The notes under the pieces are model-generated. The model did not search any database, was not told the DNA's origin, and worked only from the letters and a program-made list of their open reading frames with translations. A program made the position numbers and the translations under genes. From NCBI GenBank assembly GCA_902406105.1, contig CABPCP010000030.1:1-36239 (forward strand): a stretch of DNA of 36,239 nt, given 5' to 3'. Shown here in pieces: positions 23,648 through 31,741 of this stretch (its first letter is position 1; each line of letters starts with the position of its first letter). The stretch comes from an uncultured Mordavella sp. GTDB taxonomy: Bacteria > Bacillota > Clostridia > Lachnospirales > Lachnospiraceae.

Positions 23648-24262
23648 ATGGTCATTACAGAGATTGAGGCGGTATCCAGAGCAAGATACAAGATTTTTAT
23701 CGATGGGAAATTCGCCTTTCTCTTATATAAGGGCGAGCTTTCCAGATATCATCTGGCAAAGGGCAGCGATATAGAAGTAGAGACCTTCCGCCAGATCCGC
23801 AGGGAAGTTGTCTTAAAACGCGCCAAGCTGCGGGCGCTCCATCTGCTGAATGATATGGGAAGAACCGAGGAACAGCTCCGTCAGAAACTGAAGCAGAACC
23901 ATTATCCGGAAGACATTGTTCGGGAGACCCTTGATTATGTCCGGTCTTTTGGTTATATCAACGATGGCGCTTATGCCAGGAATTTTATCGAGACCCGCAA
24001 GGGGAAGAAAAGCAGGAGAGAAATCTACGCGAAACTGTGCGAGAAAGGGATTGAAAAAGAAGAGATCGACCAGGCTTTGGAAGAGTGTTATTCAGAGGAA
24101 GACTCCAGAGAAGCGATTCGGGAAATCTTAGAGAAAAAGGGCTGGATACCGGGGGAAATGGATGATAAGGACCGGCAGAAAATGCTCGGATTCTTGACCA
24201 GGAAAGGCTTTTCTTATGATGATATCCGTCAAGTGATACAGGTTTCTGACTGGAATGCTTGA
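23648..24262 (+). CDS. recX: Regulatory protein RecX
   Basis: This 204-residue helical protein modulates RecA filaments. Its ATG comes directly after the recA stop, with GGCAAAGGAG in the recA tail as ribosome site, so translation is coupled. The repeated three-helix units are visible: RTEEQLRQKLKQNHYPEDIVRETLDYVRSFGYINDGAYARNFI is the second, the best conserved. A third repeat ends with LTRKGFSYDDIRQVI. The last codons overlap the -35 element of the next promoter (TTGACA at 24259). Confidence 0.95.
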   Translation: MVITEIEAVSRARYKIFIDGKFAFLLYKGELSRYHLAKGSDIEVETFRQIRREVVLKRAKLRALHLLNDMGRTEEQLRQKLKQNHYPEDIVRETLDYVRSFGYINDGAYARNFIETRKGKKSRREIYAKLCEKGIEKEEIDQALEECYSEEDSREAIREILEKKGWIPGEMDDKDRQKMLGFLTRKGFSYDDIRQVIQVSDWNA

Positions 24263-24287
24263 CATCTTTGTGAAAACAGTATAAAAT
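24259..24287 (+). promoter_or_regulatory. Sigma-A promoter of rny
   Basis: TTGACA at 24259-24264 overlaps the recX stop codon. TAAAAT at 24282-24287 follows after 17 bases. Confidence 0.68.
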
Positions 24288-24334
24288 TTAAGTGTTGTAA
24301 TCGTACAATGAAAACTAAATAAGGAGGTGCTCCT

Positions 24335-25888
24335 GTGCCGATTGGAATCATAATTGCTGCGGCAGTGGTGCTGATCCTGGCAACGGCAGTCATCAGCCGC
24401 TTCGCCACGATCTCCAGTCTGAAGAAAAACGCGGAATCCAAGATTGGAAACGCGGAAAGTAAGGCAAGAGAGATCATCGATGATGCGGTGAAAACGGCTG
24501 AGGCAAAGAAGAAGGAGTCTCTCTTGGAAATTAAGGAAGAGTCTATCAAGAATAAAAATGAACTTGAAAAAGAGACAAAAGAACGCCGGGCGGAGTTACA
24601 GCGCTACGAGAAACGCGTTCTTTCCAAGGAAGAGGCTTTAGAAAAGAAGTCCGATGCGATCGAGAGGCGGGAAGCGAGCTTTGCAGCAAAAGAAGAGCAG
24701 CTGAAACAGCGGGAAGCGAAAGTGGAAGAGCTGAGTAAGCAACGAGTACAGGAACTAGAAAGAATCTCAGGACTTACCTCCGAACAAGCAAAAGAGTATT
24801 TATTAAAAACTGTTGAAGACGATGTGAAACATGACACTGCTAAAATGATCAAGGAGATGGAAGCGCAGGCGAAAGAAGAAGCGGATAAGAAGGCAAAGGA
24901 ATATGTTGTCAACGCGATCCAAAGATGCGCCGCCGACCATGTGGCGGAGACGACGATCTCTGTAGTCCAGCTTCCAAATGATGAAATGAAAGGAAGGATC
25001 ATCGGAAGAGAGGGACGGAATATCCGTACTCTTGAGACGATGACCGGTGTTGAATTGATCATTGATGATACACCAGAGGCTGTAGTGCTCTCTGGTTTTG
25101 ATCCTATCAGAAGAGAAGTCGCAAGAATCGCGCTTGAGAAACTGATCGTGGATGGAAGGATCCATCCGGCAAGGATTGAAGAGATGGTGGAAAAAGCGCA
25201 GAAAGAAGTCGATGCAATGATCCGTGAAGAAGGAGAGGCGGCAGCCCTTGAAGTTGGCGTTCATGGAATTCATCCAGAGCTTATTAAGCTTCTTGGAAGA
25301 ATGAAATTCAGAACCAGCTATGGTCAGAATGCCCTGAAACATTCTATTGAGGTTGCGCAGCTTGCCGGACTTCTCGCGGGAGAGATCGGTCTGGATGTCA
25401 GAGTAGCAAAACGGGCCGGACTTCTTCATGACATCGGGAAATCCATTGACCATGACGTGGAAGGATCACATATTCAGATCGGCGTCGATCTTTGTCGGAA
25501 GTACAAAGAATCGGCAACCGTTATTAACGCAGTGGAAGCACATCACGGCGACGTAGAGCCGCAGACTCTGATCGCCTGCGTGGTACAGGCCGCGGATACG
25601 ATATCCGCAGCAAGACCGGGCGCGAGAAGAGAGACTTTGGAAACATATACCAACAGGTTAAAACAGTTAGAGGATATCACCAATCAGTTTAAAGGTGTGG
25701 ACAAATCTTTTGCAATTCAGGCAGGTAGAGAGATTCGTGTTATGGTAGTTCCAGAGCATGTATCTGATGCAGACATGGTATTGATGGCCAGAGATATCGC
25801 GAAGCAGATCGAGTACGAGCTAGAATATCCTGGACAGATCAAAGTCAACGTCATTCGGGAATCCCGTGTGGTTGACTATGCCAAGTAG
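24335..25888 (+). CDS. rny: Ribonuclease Y
   Basis: This 517-residue membrane-anchored endoribonuclease starts mRNA decay. It uses a GTG start at 24335 behind a perfect AAGGAGGT at 24321-24328. The domain order is an N-terminal transmembrane helix (residues 3-22), a long charged coiled coil (about 30-200), a KH RNA-binding domain around [17 protein letters not shown], and an HD phosphodiesterase domain with [10 protein letters not shown]. The C terminus ([12 protein letters not shown]) is highly conserved. The neighbourhood recA-recX-rny is common in Firmicutes. Confidence 0.98.
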   Translation: MPIGIIIAAAVVLILATAVISRFATISSLKKNAESKIGNAESKAREIIDDAVKTAEAKKKESLLEIKEESIKNKNELEKETKERRAELQRYEKRVLSKEEALEKKSDAIERREASFAAKEEQLKQREAKVEELSKQRVQELERISGLTSEQAKEYLLKTVEDDVKHDTAKMIKEMEAQAKEEADKKAKEYVVNAIQRCAADHVAETTISVVQLPNDEMKGRIIGREGRNIRTLETMTGVELIIDDTPEAVVLSGFDPIRREVARIALEKLIVDGRIHPARIEEMVEKAQKEVDAMIREEGEAAALEVGVHGIHPELIKLLGRMKFRTSYGQNALKHSIEVAQLAGLLAGEIGLDVRVAKRAGLLHDIGKSIDHDVEGSHIQIGVDLCRKYKESATVINAVEAHHGDVEPQTLIACVVQAADTISAARPGARRETLETYTNRLKQLEDITNQFKGVDKSFAIQAGREIRVMVVPEHVSDADMVLMARDIAKQIEYELEYPGQIKVNVIRESRVVDYAK

Positions 25889-25903
25889 AAGATAAATGTA
25901 GAG

Positions 25904-25933
25904 CAGGACCGGTGTCATCGCCGGTCCTGTTTT
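25904..25933 (+). terminator. Intrinsic terminator of rny
   Basis: CAGGACCGG (25904-25912) pairs with CCGGTCCTG (25921-25929) around an 8-base loop, followed by TTTT and further T-rich sequence. Confidence 0.87.
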
Positions 25934-25978
25934 GTTTCATTTTGTGTTTTAGAAAAGCAGAGTAAAGGAGGAAAAAGA

Positions 25979-26524
25979 ATGAGTGAAGAAGTTCGGCGTA
26001 TCGGGCGAGATCTGATCTATCGGGGCGCGATCATTGAAGTTTATCAGGATCACATGGAGTTTGCCAATGGAAACCGGGCGGACTGGGATTATATCCATCA
26101 TGATGGAGCCGCGGCAGTGGTTCCGGTGTTGGAAGACGGCCGGATCTTGATGGTGCGGCAGTACCGAAGCGCTCTTGGACGGGAAGCGCTGGAGATCCCG
26201 GCTGGGAAACTAGACGGGCCAAAAGAAGCGGGAGAAGTCTGCGCGGGAAGAGAATTAGAAGAAGAGACAGGTTACCGCTGTGAGCATTTGGAGTGGCTTT
26301 TGACTTTAAGGCCTACCATCGCCTATTGTGATGAAAAGATCGAGATTTTTGTAGCAAGAAATCTGATCCCTTCCAGACAGAATCTGGATGAGGATGAATA
26401 CGTAGCAGTGGAGGCGTGTTCTCTGGAAGAATTAAAGGAACAGATATTCTCCGGCCGGATTGAGGACGCAAAAACCATCGGGGCGATCTTAGCCTATGAG
26501 GCGAAGTATTTGAAGAAGCGATAA
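25979..26524 (+). CDS. NUDIX hydrolase, ADP-ribose pyrophosphatase-like
   Basis: This 181-residue enzyme probably splits ADP-ribose or related nucleoside diphosphate sugars. AAAGGAGGAAAAAGA precedes ATG 25979. The nudix box is read as IPAGKLDGPKEAG followed by GRELEEETGY (about residues 73-97), with one residue more than the usual spacing before the first glutamate. The N-terminal beta strand region (GAIIEVYQDHMEFANG) and the VRQYRSALGREALEIPAG segment are typical of the NudF/YqkG group. In B. subtilis nudF lies near spoIIM, and the same order is seen here. Confidence 0.92.
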   Translation: MSEEVRRIGRDLIYRGAIIEVYQDHMEFANGNRADWDYIHHDGAAAVVPVLEDGRILMVRQYRSALGREALEIPAGKLDGPKEAGEVCAGRELEEETGYRCEHLEWLLTLRPTIAYCDEKIEIFVARNLIPSRQNLDEDEYVAVEACSLEELKEQIFSGRIEDAKTIGAILAYEAKYLKKR

Positions 26525-26552
26525 GCATATCTAAGGATTTTGGGCATATATA
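26525..26552 (+). promoter_or_regulatory. Weak candidate sigma-E promoter before spoIIM
   Basis: GCATATC (26525-26531) resembles the sigma-E -35 at 6 of 7 positions. CATATATA (26545-26552) matches the -10 at 6 of 8, but the spacer is only 13 bases. It could be chance in an AT-rich gap. Confidence 0.28.
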
Positions 26553-26583
26553 TGAAGTATCTTGACGATAGGGAGGCCGGTCT

Positions 26584-27123
26584 GTGAAGATACGGGAAAG
26601 TAAAAGATACTTCATTTTGTTTTTTATGCTGGGATTTCTGGCTGGGATCTTGTATACCAATCTTTTGTCGAAAGACTATATCGCCAGCGCGGGAAGCTTC
26701 AGCAACTATTTCTTAAGCCAGTATCAGCAGATGGACATTGATACGGGAGAATTCCTGTGGTATATTCTGCGGGCGAGAAGTATCCCCTTGATCTTGGCAT
26801 GCGCCTTGGGAAGCACAAAGCTGCGGAAATGGGTAGTGGTGGTTTTCCTGCTTTGGACAGGCTTTTCCAGCGGCTTCCTAATGACCTCCGCGGTGCTGCA
26901 GATTGGGATCAAGGGGATCGCTTTGTGCCTGATGGCTTTATTCCCCCACTTTCTCTTTTATGGGGCGGCCTATGTGATCCTTCTTTGGTATTATTTTCAG
27001 TATCCGAAAGTGGAATGGAATCGGATGAAAACAGTGTGCTTTCTCTTGCTTACGGCTGTAGGGCTCATACTGGAATGTTATGTGAATCCGGTTTTGCTGA
27101 AGTGGCTGATCGGGACGTTTTGA
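26584..27123 (+). CDS. spoIIM: Stage II sporulation protein M-like membrane protein
   Basis: This 179-residue integral membrane protein uses a GTG start at 26584, preceded by AGGGAGG. About five hydrophobic segments are visible (residues 9-27, 62-75, 81-110, 114-138 and 149-175). SpoIIM works with SpoIID and SpoIIP to drive engulfment of the forespore. The length is somewhat short compared with the B. subtilis protein (about 210). The assignment rests on the overall hydrophobic pattern, the FMLGFLAGILYTN N terminus and the position behind the nudix gene. The stop TGA 27121-27123 is the left end of a large palindrome. Confidence 0.75.
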   Translation: MKIRESKRYFILFFMLGFLAGILYTNLLSKDYIASAGSFSNYFLSQYQQMDIDTGEFLWYILRARSIPLILACALGSTKLRKWVVVVFLLWTGFSSGFLMTSAVLQIGIKGIALCLMALFPHFLFYGAAYVILLWYYFQYPKVEWNRMKTVCFLLLTAVGLILECYVNPVLLKWLIGTF

Positions 27124-27173
27124 TCCATTGGGGCCGGGGGATTTTTAAAAATCCCCCGGCCCCAATGGATCAA
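27120..27173. terminator. Perfect 54-bp palindromic bidirectional terminator
   Basis: Bases 27120-27146 are the exact reverse complement of 27147-27173, with a GC-rich core (GGGGCCGGGGG / CCCCCGGCCCC) and a centre of TTTTT-AAAAA. The stop codon of spoIIM (TGA 27121-27123) and that of the opposing rubredoxin gene (27172-27170) occupy mirror positions at the two ends. In RNA the hairpin would have an A/U-rich tip. The usual T tract lies inside the palindrome and is not downstream of it. Confidence 0.8.
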
Positions 27174-27814
27174 TTGACTTTCTGGAATTTTTCTTTTGGC
27201 TGCCGGCAGATCGGGCAGGTATAAGTGTCGGGAAGCTCTTCAAAGGGAGTTTCTCCATCATATACGTAGCCGCATACGCTGCATTTCCAAACGGCCCTTC
27301 CTGACGGCTCATCTTCTTCTGGAAGATAAGTGGGAGCGTTCTTGGGGCTCTTGCCCTTGACGACTTTGTGATAGTAAGCGTAGGTCATAGCTGGATCGGC
27401 GCTGTTTACGTCCCCGTCCACGACCTCGCCCAAGAAGACGGTATGGGTGGAAGTCTCCATCTGATCGATGACCCGGCAGACAATATAGCCGCAGGAATCA
27501 TTGACAATGGGAAGGCCGCTTTCCATCCGGTGATCGACTCCATCGAATTTATTCACGTCTCTTCCGGACTGGAAGCCGAAAGTTCCGATGAGAGAAGGAT
27601 CTGAATTCTCGGACAGGATGGAGATAGCGAATCTGCCAGACTTTGCGATACAAGAATTGGTAAAGTTGTCGTGATTCATACTGAGGGCTATGGTGGCGGG
27701 AGAAGACGTGATCTGCATGATGCTGTTGGCGATGCAGCCGGTATTGCGTTCCCCGTCCAGGGAAGAGATCACGTAAACACCATAAGAAAGATTGCGAAAA
27801 ACATTGGTATTCAT
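27170..27814 (-). CDS. Flavin reductase-like domain fused to rubredoxin (high molecular weight rubredoxin type)
   Basis: This 214-residue protein uses ATG 27814-27812 behind AAAGGAGGC. Residues about 1-155 form an FMN-binding flavin reductase domain ([28 protein letters not shown]). Residues about 173-212 are a rubredoxin domain with Cys178-x2-Cys181 and Cys200-x2-Cys203 for one iron. In Moorella and relatives such proteins take electrons from NAD(P)H and pass them to flavodiiron proteins that remove oxygen or nitric oxide, which fits an anaerobe. It is a single-gene unit convergent with spoIIM. Confidence 0.93.
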   Translation of the reverse strand: MNTNVFRNLSYGVYVISSLDGERNTGCIANSIMQITSSPATIALSMNHDNFTNSCIAKSGRFAISILSENSDPSLIGTFGFQSGRDVNKFDGVDHRMESGLPIVNDSCGYIVCRVIDQMETSTHTVFLGEVVDGDVNSADPAMTYAYYHKVVKGKSPKNAPTYLPEEDEPSGRAVWKCSVCGYVYDGETPFEELPDTYTCPICRQPKEKFQKVN

Positions 27815-27846
27815 AAGAAGCCTCCTTTGGAGAAAAATAGTAATAG

Positions 27847-27864
27847 TTATCATTATATTATCAT
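27847..27864. promoter_or_regulatory. Direct repeat TTATCAT overlapping the rubredoxin gene promoter region
   Basis: TTATCAT occurs at 27847-27853 and 27858-27864, 11 bases apart, separated by TATA. On the minus strand a TATAAT -10 (27857-27852) lies between the repeats. The AT-rich GATAAT-like content recalls Fur/PerR sites but is not a full match. Confidence 0.4.
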
Positions 27865-27901
27865 AAGAGGACGGATTTTACAAGAGAGTTTAAAGATATA
27901 G

Positions 27902-27930
27902 TTGTTGGCAGGATTTTCTTATGATAGAAT
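27902..27930 (+). promoter_or_regulatory. Possible argS promoter
   Basis: TTGTTG at 27902-27907 and TAGAAT at 27925-27930 have a 17-base spacer. The -35 is weak. No T-box leader structure is evident in the 60 bases before argS. Confidence 0.4.
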
Positions 27931-27990
27931 GACTTAGTATGAAAAGAACAATTCAGAATGGTTTGATGGATAAATGAAGGAGGAAGCAGC

Positions 27991-29757
27991 ATGGAAAAAA
28001 TGGTGGATCTGATCGGACAGGAGCTGGCAAAGGCTTTTGATCAATCTGGATATGATGCGTCTTACGCGAAGGTGACCCGCTCAGACCGGCCCGATCTTTG
28101 TGAGTATCAGTGCAATGGGGCCATGGCTGGCGCGAAAGCCTATCATAAGGCGCCGTTTATGATCGCGGAAGACGTGATCGCTAATCTTGAAAAGAGAGAA
28201 TGGATGGAGCAGGTGGAAGTGGTAAAGCCGGGCTTCATCAATATCCACGTAAATACGGCTAAGGCGGCAGAATATCTAAACGCTATGAAGAATGACCCGC
28301 TGCTGGGCCTGGAGAAGACGGACAAGCCGGAGACGATCCTGATCGATTACGGCGGCCCTAATGTGGCAAAACCGCTTCATGTAGGACATCTTCGCTCAGC
28401 CATTATCGGGGAGAGCGTGAAGCGGATCGCCAGGAAGATGGGACATAAAGTGCTGGGAGATATCCATCTTGGAGACTGGGGCTACCAGATGGGGCTGATC
28501 ATTACGGAACTGGAGGAACGCCAGCCGGATCTTCCTTATTTCCAGAAGGATTATGAGGGGGAATATCCCGCAGAAGCTCCGTTCACCATCGGAGAGCTGG
28601 AGGAGATCTATCCAGCCGCCAGCGCGAGAGCCAAGGAAGACGAGACTTACCGGGAGAAAGCGCTCCATGCCACCTATCTTCTGCAGAATGGAGACAGAGG
28701 CTGCAGGGCGGTGTGGAAGCATATCATGAATGTATCTGTGGCGGATCTGAAAAAGAATTACGCCAATCTGAATGTAGAGTTTGATCTGTGGAAAGGGGAG
28801 TCGGACGCCCAGGCGGACATCCCGGAGATGATCGAGGGGATGAAAAGGGATGGTTATGCCCATCTGGATGAAGGCGCTCTGGTGATCGATGTGCAGGAGG
28901 AATCGGACACAAAGGAAATCCCTCCTTGTATGATCCAGAAGTCGGACGGGGCTTCCCTTTACGGGACCACCGATCTTGCCACGTTGGTACAGCGGGAGAG
29001 AGACTATCACCCGGACCAGATTATTTATGTGGTGGATAAACGGCAGGAACTGCATTTTGTCCAGGTGTTCCGGGCGGCCAGGAAAACAGGGATCGTGCCG
29101 GAAGAGACCCGTCTGCGTTTCCTGGGATTCGGAACCATGAACGGGAAGGATGGAAAGCCTTTCAAGACCAGAGAAGGCGGGGTTATGCGACTGGAAATGC
29201 TGATCTCGGAGATCCAGGAGGAAATGTATAAGAAGATCGCCGAAAACCGGACGGTAGACGAAGAGGAGGCCAGCGAGACGGCGAAGATCGTAGGGCTTTC
29301 CGCCATCAAATACGGCGACCTTTCCAACCAGGCATCCAAGGATTATGTGTTTGACGTAGACAGGTTTACCTCTTTTGAGGGCAATACGGGGCCTTATATC
29401 CTTTACACGATCGTGCGGATCAAGTCTATCTTGAGCAAATATGAGGCGGAAGGAAAGAACCCGGAAGAGACGGTGATCACAGAGACGAAAGAGGGGCTGA
29501 CCAAGACGCTCATGCTGTCCTGCGCCCGGTATAATGAAGTGATCGAGGGAGCGTTCGCTGAGCTGGCGCCCCATAAGATCTGCGCCTATATCTATGACCT
29601 GGCAAATGATTTCAACCGGTTCTATCATGAGACCCGGATTCTGGCGGAGGAAGATCCGAAGAAGAAAGAAAGCTATATCGCCCTTCTGGTGCTGACCAAA
29701 CGGGTATTGGAAGCTTGTATCGATATGCTGGGCTTTGAGGCCCCGGAGAGGATGTAA
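27991..29757 (+). CDS. argS: Arginyl-tRNA synthetase
   Basis: This 588-residue class I synthetase charges tRNA-Arg in the cytoplasm. GAAGGAGGAAGC precedes the ATG. The HIGH box reads His130-Val-Gly-His133 (LHVGHLRSAIIG). The KMSKS-equivalent region is GKDGKPFKTREGG, as in the ArgRS group without canonical KMSKS. The N-terminal Add-1 domain, with a divergent start (KMVDLIGQELAKAF), and the C-terminal DALR anticodon-binding domain, ending near LGFEAPERM, are both present. An editing-domain protein gene follows after 3 bases. Confidence 0.98.
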   Translation: MEKMVDLIGQELAKAFDQSGYDASYAKVTRSDRPDLCEYQCNGAMAGAKAYHKAPFMIAEDVIANLEKREWMEQVEVVKPGFINIHVNTAKAAEYLNAMKNDPLLGLEKTDKPETILIDYGGPNVAKPLHVGHLRSAIIGESVKRIARKMGHKVLGDIHLGDWGYQMGLIITELEERQPDLPYFQKDYEGEYPAEAPFTIGELEEIYPAASARAKEDETYREKALHATYLLQNGDRGCRAVWKHIMNVSVADLKKNYANLNVEFDLWKGESDAQADIPEMIEGMKRDGYAHLDEGALVIDVQEESDTKEIPPCMIQKSDGASLYGTTDLATLVQRERDYHPDQIIYVVDKRQELHFVQVFRAARKTGIVPEETRLRFLGFGTMNGKDGKPFKTREGGVMRLEMLISEIQEEMYKKIAENRTVDEEEASETAKIVGLSAIKYGDLSNQASKDYVFDVDRFTSFEGNTGPYILYTIVRIKSILSKYEAEGKNPEETVITETKEGLTKTLMLSCARYNEVIEGAFAELAPHKICAYIYDLANDFNRFYHETRILAEEDPKKKESYIALLVLTKRVLEACIDMLGFEAPERM

Positions 29758-29760
29758 GAA

Positions 29761-30924
29761 ATGACGGAACGCTTGTATTATAAGGACAGCCATACCAGAG
29801 AATTTGAGGCGGAGGTGCTGCTGTGTGAGCCGGAAGGAGACTTTTTCAAAGTAATATTGGACAAGACGGCGTTTTTCCCGGAAGGGGGTGGCCAGTACGC
29901 GGATACGGGACAGATTGGGGGTGTCCGAGTGCTGGATGTAAAAGAACGGGACGGCCAGATCTGGCATAAGACGGAGAAGCCGCTGACTCCGGGAACTAAG
30001 GTGCAGGGCTGGATTGACTGGGAGCAGCGGTTCGACCGGATGCAGCAGCATACCGGAGAACATATTGTGTCTGGCCTGGTACACCAGAAATTTGGTTATG
30101 ATAATGTGGGATTCCACTTGGGAGAAGATTACTGTACGATGGATTTTAACGGTCCGATCACCAAGGAACAGTTAAAAGAGATCGAGCGGGAAGCCAACCA
30201 GGCGGTATTCGCTGATCTTCCGGTGACCGTTCTCTATCCTTCCAAGGAAGAGCTGGAGGATCTGGATTACCGCAGTAAGATCGAGATCCAAGGCCAGGTG
30301 CGCCTGATCTCCATCCCCGGCTATGATCTGTGCGCCTGCTGCGCCCCCCATATGGATACCACCGGGGAGATCGGCCTGATCAAGCTGGTCAGCATGGTCA
30401 ACTACAAAGGGGGAGAACGTATTACGCTCCTGGCCGGAATGAGGGCTTTGAAGGATTATGAGGAAAAGGAGGCGAACGCAAAGGCGATTTCAGCTCTATT
30501 GTGCGCGAAGGAGCCGGAGATCGCCCGGGCGGTGGAGCATTTAAAGGAAGAACAGGCGAATCTGAAGCGGAAAAACAGTTCCCTTCAGAAGAAGTTCCTC
30601 AGATATCTGGCGGAGGAGATCAATGTGGAGGATCCGGTCGTGACAGTGTTTGAGGAAGAACTTGCCGGGGATGCGCCCCGTGAACTGATGAATCTGCTCC
30701 TGGAAAAAGGAGCCGGGGTATGCGCGGTGTTTGCGGATAATCAAGAGGGATTCCGGTATGTGATCGGGAGCCATACAAAGGATGTGCGCCCGCTGTGCCG
30801 AAAGCTGAATGAGGCGCTGGATGGAAGAGGCGGCGGAAAGCCGGAGATGGTCCAGGGCTCTGTAAAGGCAGGAACCAAGGAAGAGATCCGGGCGCTGTGC
30901 GGGGAGGTGCTGCCCAATGAGTAA
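29761..30924 (+). CDS. AlaX-type alanyl-tRNA editing protein with DHHA1 domain
   Basis: This 387-residue free-standing editing protein resembles the C-terminal half of AlaRS and hydrolyses Ser- or Gly-tRNA-Ala. Zinc ligands are His97-x3-His101 (HTGEH) and Cys193-x3-His197 (CCAPH). A coiled segment is seen at about 240-285. The C-terminal DHHA1 domain ends in GRGGGKPEMVQGS. The catalytic aminoacyl-adenylate domain of AlaRS is absent. The gene lies 3 bases behind argS and overlaps the next gene by 8 bases, so all three are translated from one message. Confidence 0.93.
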   Translation: MTERLYYKDSHTREFEAEVLLCEPEGDFFKVILDKTAFFPEGGGQYADTGQIGGVRVLDVKERDGQIWHKTEKPLTPGTKVQGWIDWEQRFDRMQQHTGEHIVSGLVHQKFGYDNVGFHLGEDYCTMDFNGPITKEQLKEIEREANQAVFADLPVTVLYPSKEELEDLDYRSKIEIQGQVRLISIPGYDLCACCAPHMDTTGEIGLIKLVSMVNYKGGERITLLAGMRALKDYEEKEANAKAISALLCAKEPEIARAVEHLKEEQANLKRKNSSLQKKFLRYLAEEINVEDPVVTVFEEELAGDAPRELMNLLLEKGAGVCAVFADNQEGFRYVIGSHTKDVRPLCRKLNEALDGRGGGKPEMVQGSVKAGTKEEIRALCGEVLPNE

Positions 30925-31627
30925 AGCCCAGAAGTTCCTTGGGACGCTGGCCATGTTTCTTTTGATCCTGGCTCTTTTGATCACCAGTTTTCAGATTGGC
31001 ATCTATGGAGATCCGCAGTATGGATTCTACGAGACGGAATATGAGAAATATCAGGTGACGGATGCGCTTGGAATGGGGATGAGGGACGTGATGGAGGTGA
31101 CAGACCACATGATGGCCTATCTCATTGGAGCGGAGGAAGAATTGTCCATCGTCACTCATGTAGATGGAAAGGAACAGGATTTCTTCAACGAACAGGACCG
31201 CATCCATATGGCGGATGTGAAGGATCTGTTCTTGGGCGGCCTAAAAGTTCGGACCATCTGTCTGATCCTGGCGGCTCTCCTGATCCTGGTCCTGGCAGTC
31301 AGAAAGGCGGATTTAAAACGTTTCCTGCCAGGCTGCTATTTCCGGGCGTTTGGGATTTTCCTGGCGGCAGCGGCGTTTCTTGCCGCCGCGTTTGCCATTG
31401 ATTTTACCCGATGTTTCACCATTTTCCATGAGATTTTTTTTACCAATGACCTATGGATCTTTGATCCGGCCACAGATTATATGATCCGGATGCTGCCGGA
31501 GGGTTTTTTTGCGGATATGGTGGCCCGGATTGGAGGAATCTTCCTTGGGATCCTGGCGGCGCTGTTTGTGGTATTTTTTATCTGGCGTCGGATCGCGTGG
31601 AAAAAGGAGAATCCGGAAAAATCATGA
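30917..31627 (+). CDS. TIGR01906-family integral membrane protein
   Basis: This 236-residue membrane protein has ATG 30917 inside the last codons of the AlaX gene. Four membrane segments are seen: residues about 9-28, 112-133, 145-165 and 203-228. Between the first two is a long external loop with YGFYETEYEKYQV, the MMAYLIGAEEEL segment and FNEQDRIHMADVK, the hallmark of TIGR01906 (DUF1461, 'lctB'-annotated) proteins. Its function is unknown. Presence in one operon with tRNA enzymes is probably organisational. Confidence 0.85.
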   Translation: MSKAQKFLGTLAMFLLILALLITSFQIGIYGDPQYGFYETEYEKYQVTDALGMGMRDVMEVTDHMMAYLIGAEEELSIVTHVDGKEQDFFNEQDRIHMADVKDLFLGGLKVRTICLILAALLILVLAVRKADLKRFLPGCYFRAFGIFLAAAAFLAAAFAIDFTRCFTIFHEIFFTNDLWIFDPATDYMIRMLPEGFFADMVARIGGIFLGILAALFVVFFIWRRIAWKKENPEKS

Positions 31628-31655
31628 GATTCGCTGTGCGGATCAAAAGGAACCA

Positions 31656-31664
31656 TGTTATAAT
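31656..31664 (+). promoter_or_regulatory. Extended -10 promoter of purL
   Basis: TG-T-TATAAT at 31656-31664 is an extended -10 element, and no strong -35 is visible. The leader to ATG 31742 is about 70 bases. I see no purine riboswitch core in it. Confidence 0.6.
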
Positions 31665-31741
31665 AAAAGAAGTCGGAGAAATCCGTGGCTTCATGGGGAA
31701 GAAATTGCCCCTGACATCATAAATCAGATGGAGGAAAAACT

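Noticed and set aside
27931..27990. T-box leader before argS
   Set aside because: The leader is too short and has no T-box sequence or terminator hairpin.
28396..30117. Very long antisense open frame (573 codons) over argS and the editing gene
   Set aside because: argS and AlaX are unmistakable on the other strand; the antisense translation is a shadow caused by codon bias.
31665..31741. Purine riboswitch in the purL leader
   Set aside because: No conserved purine riboswitch core or antiterminator/terminator pair is visible in this short leader.
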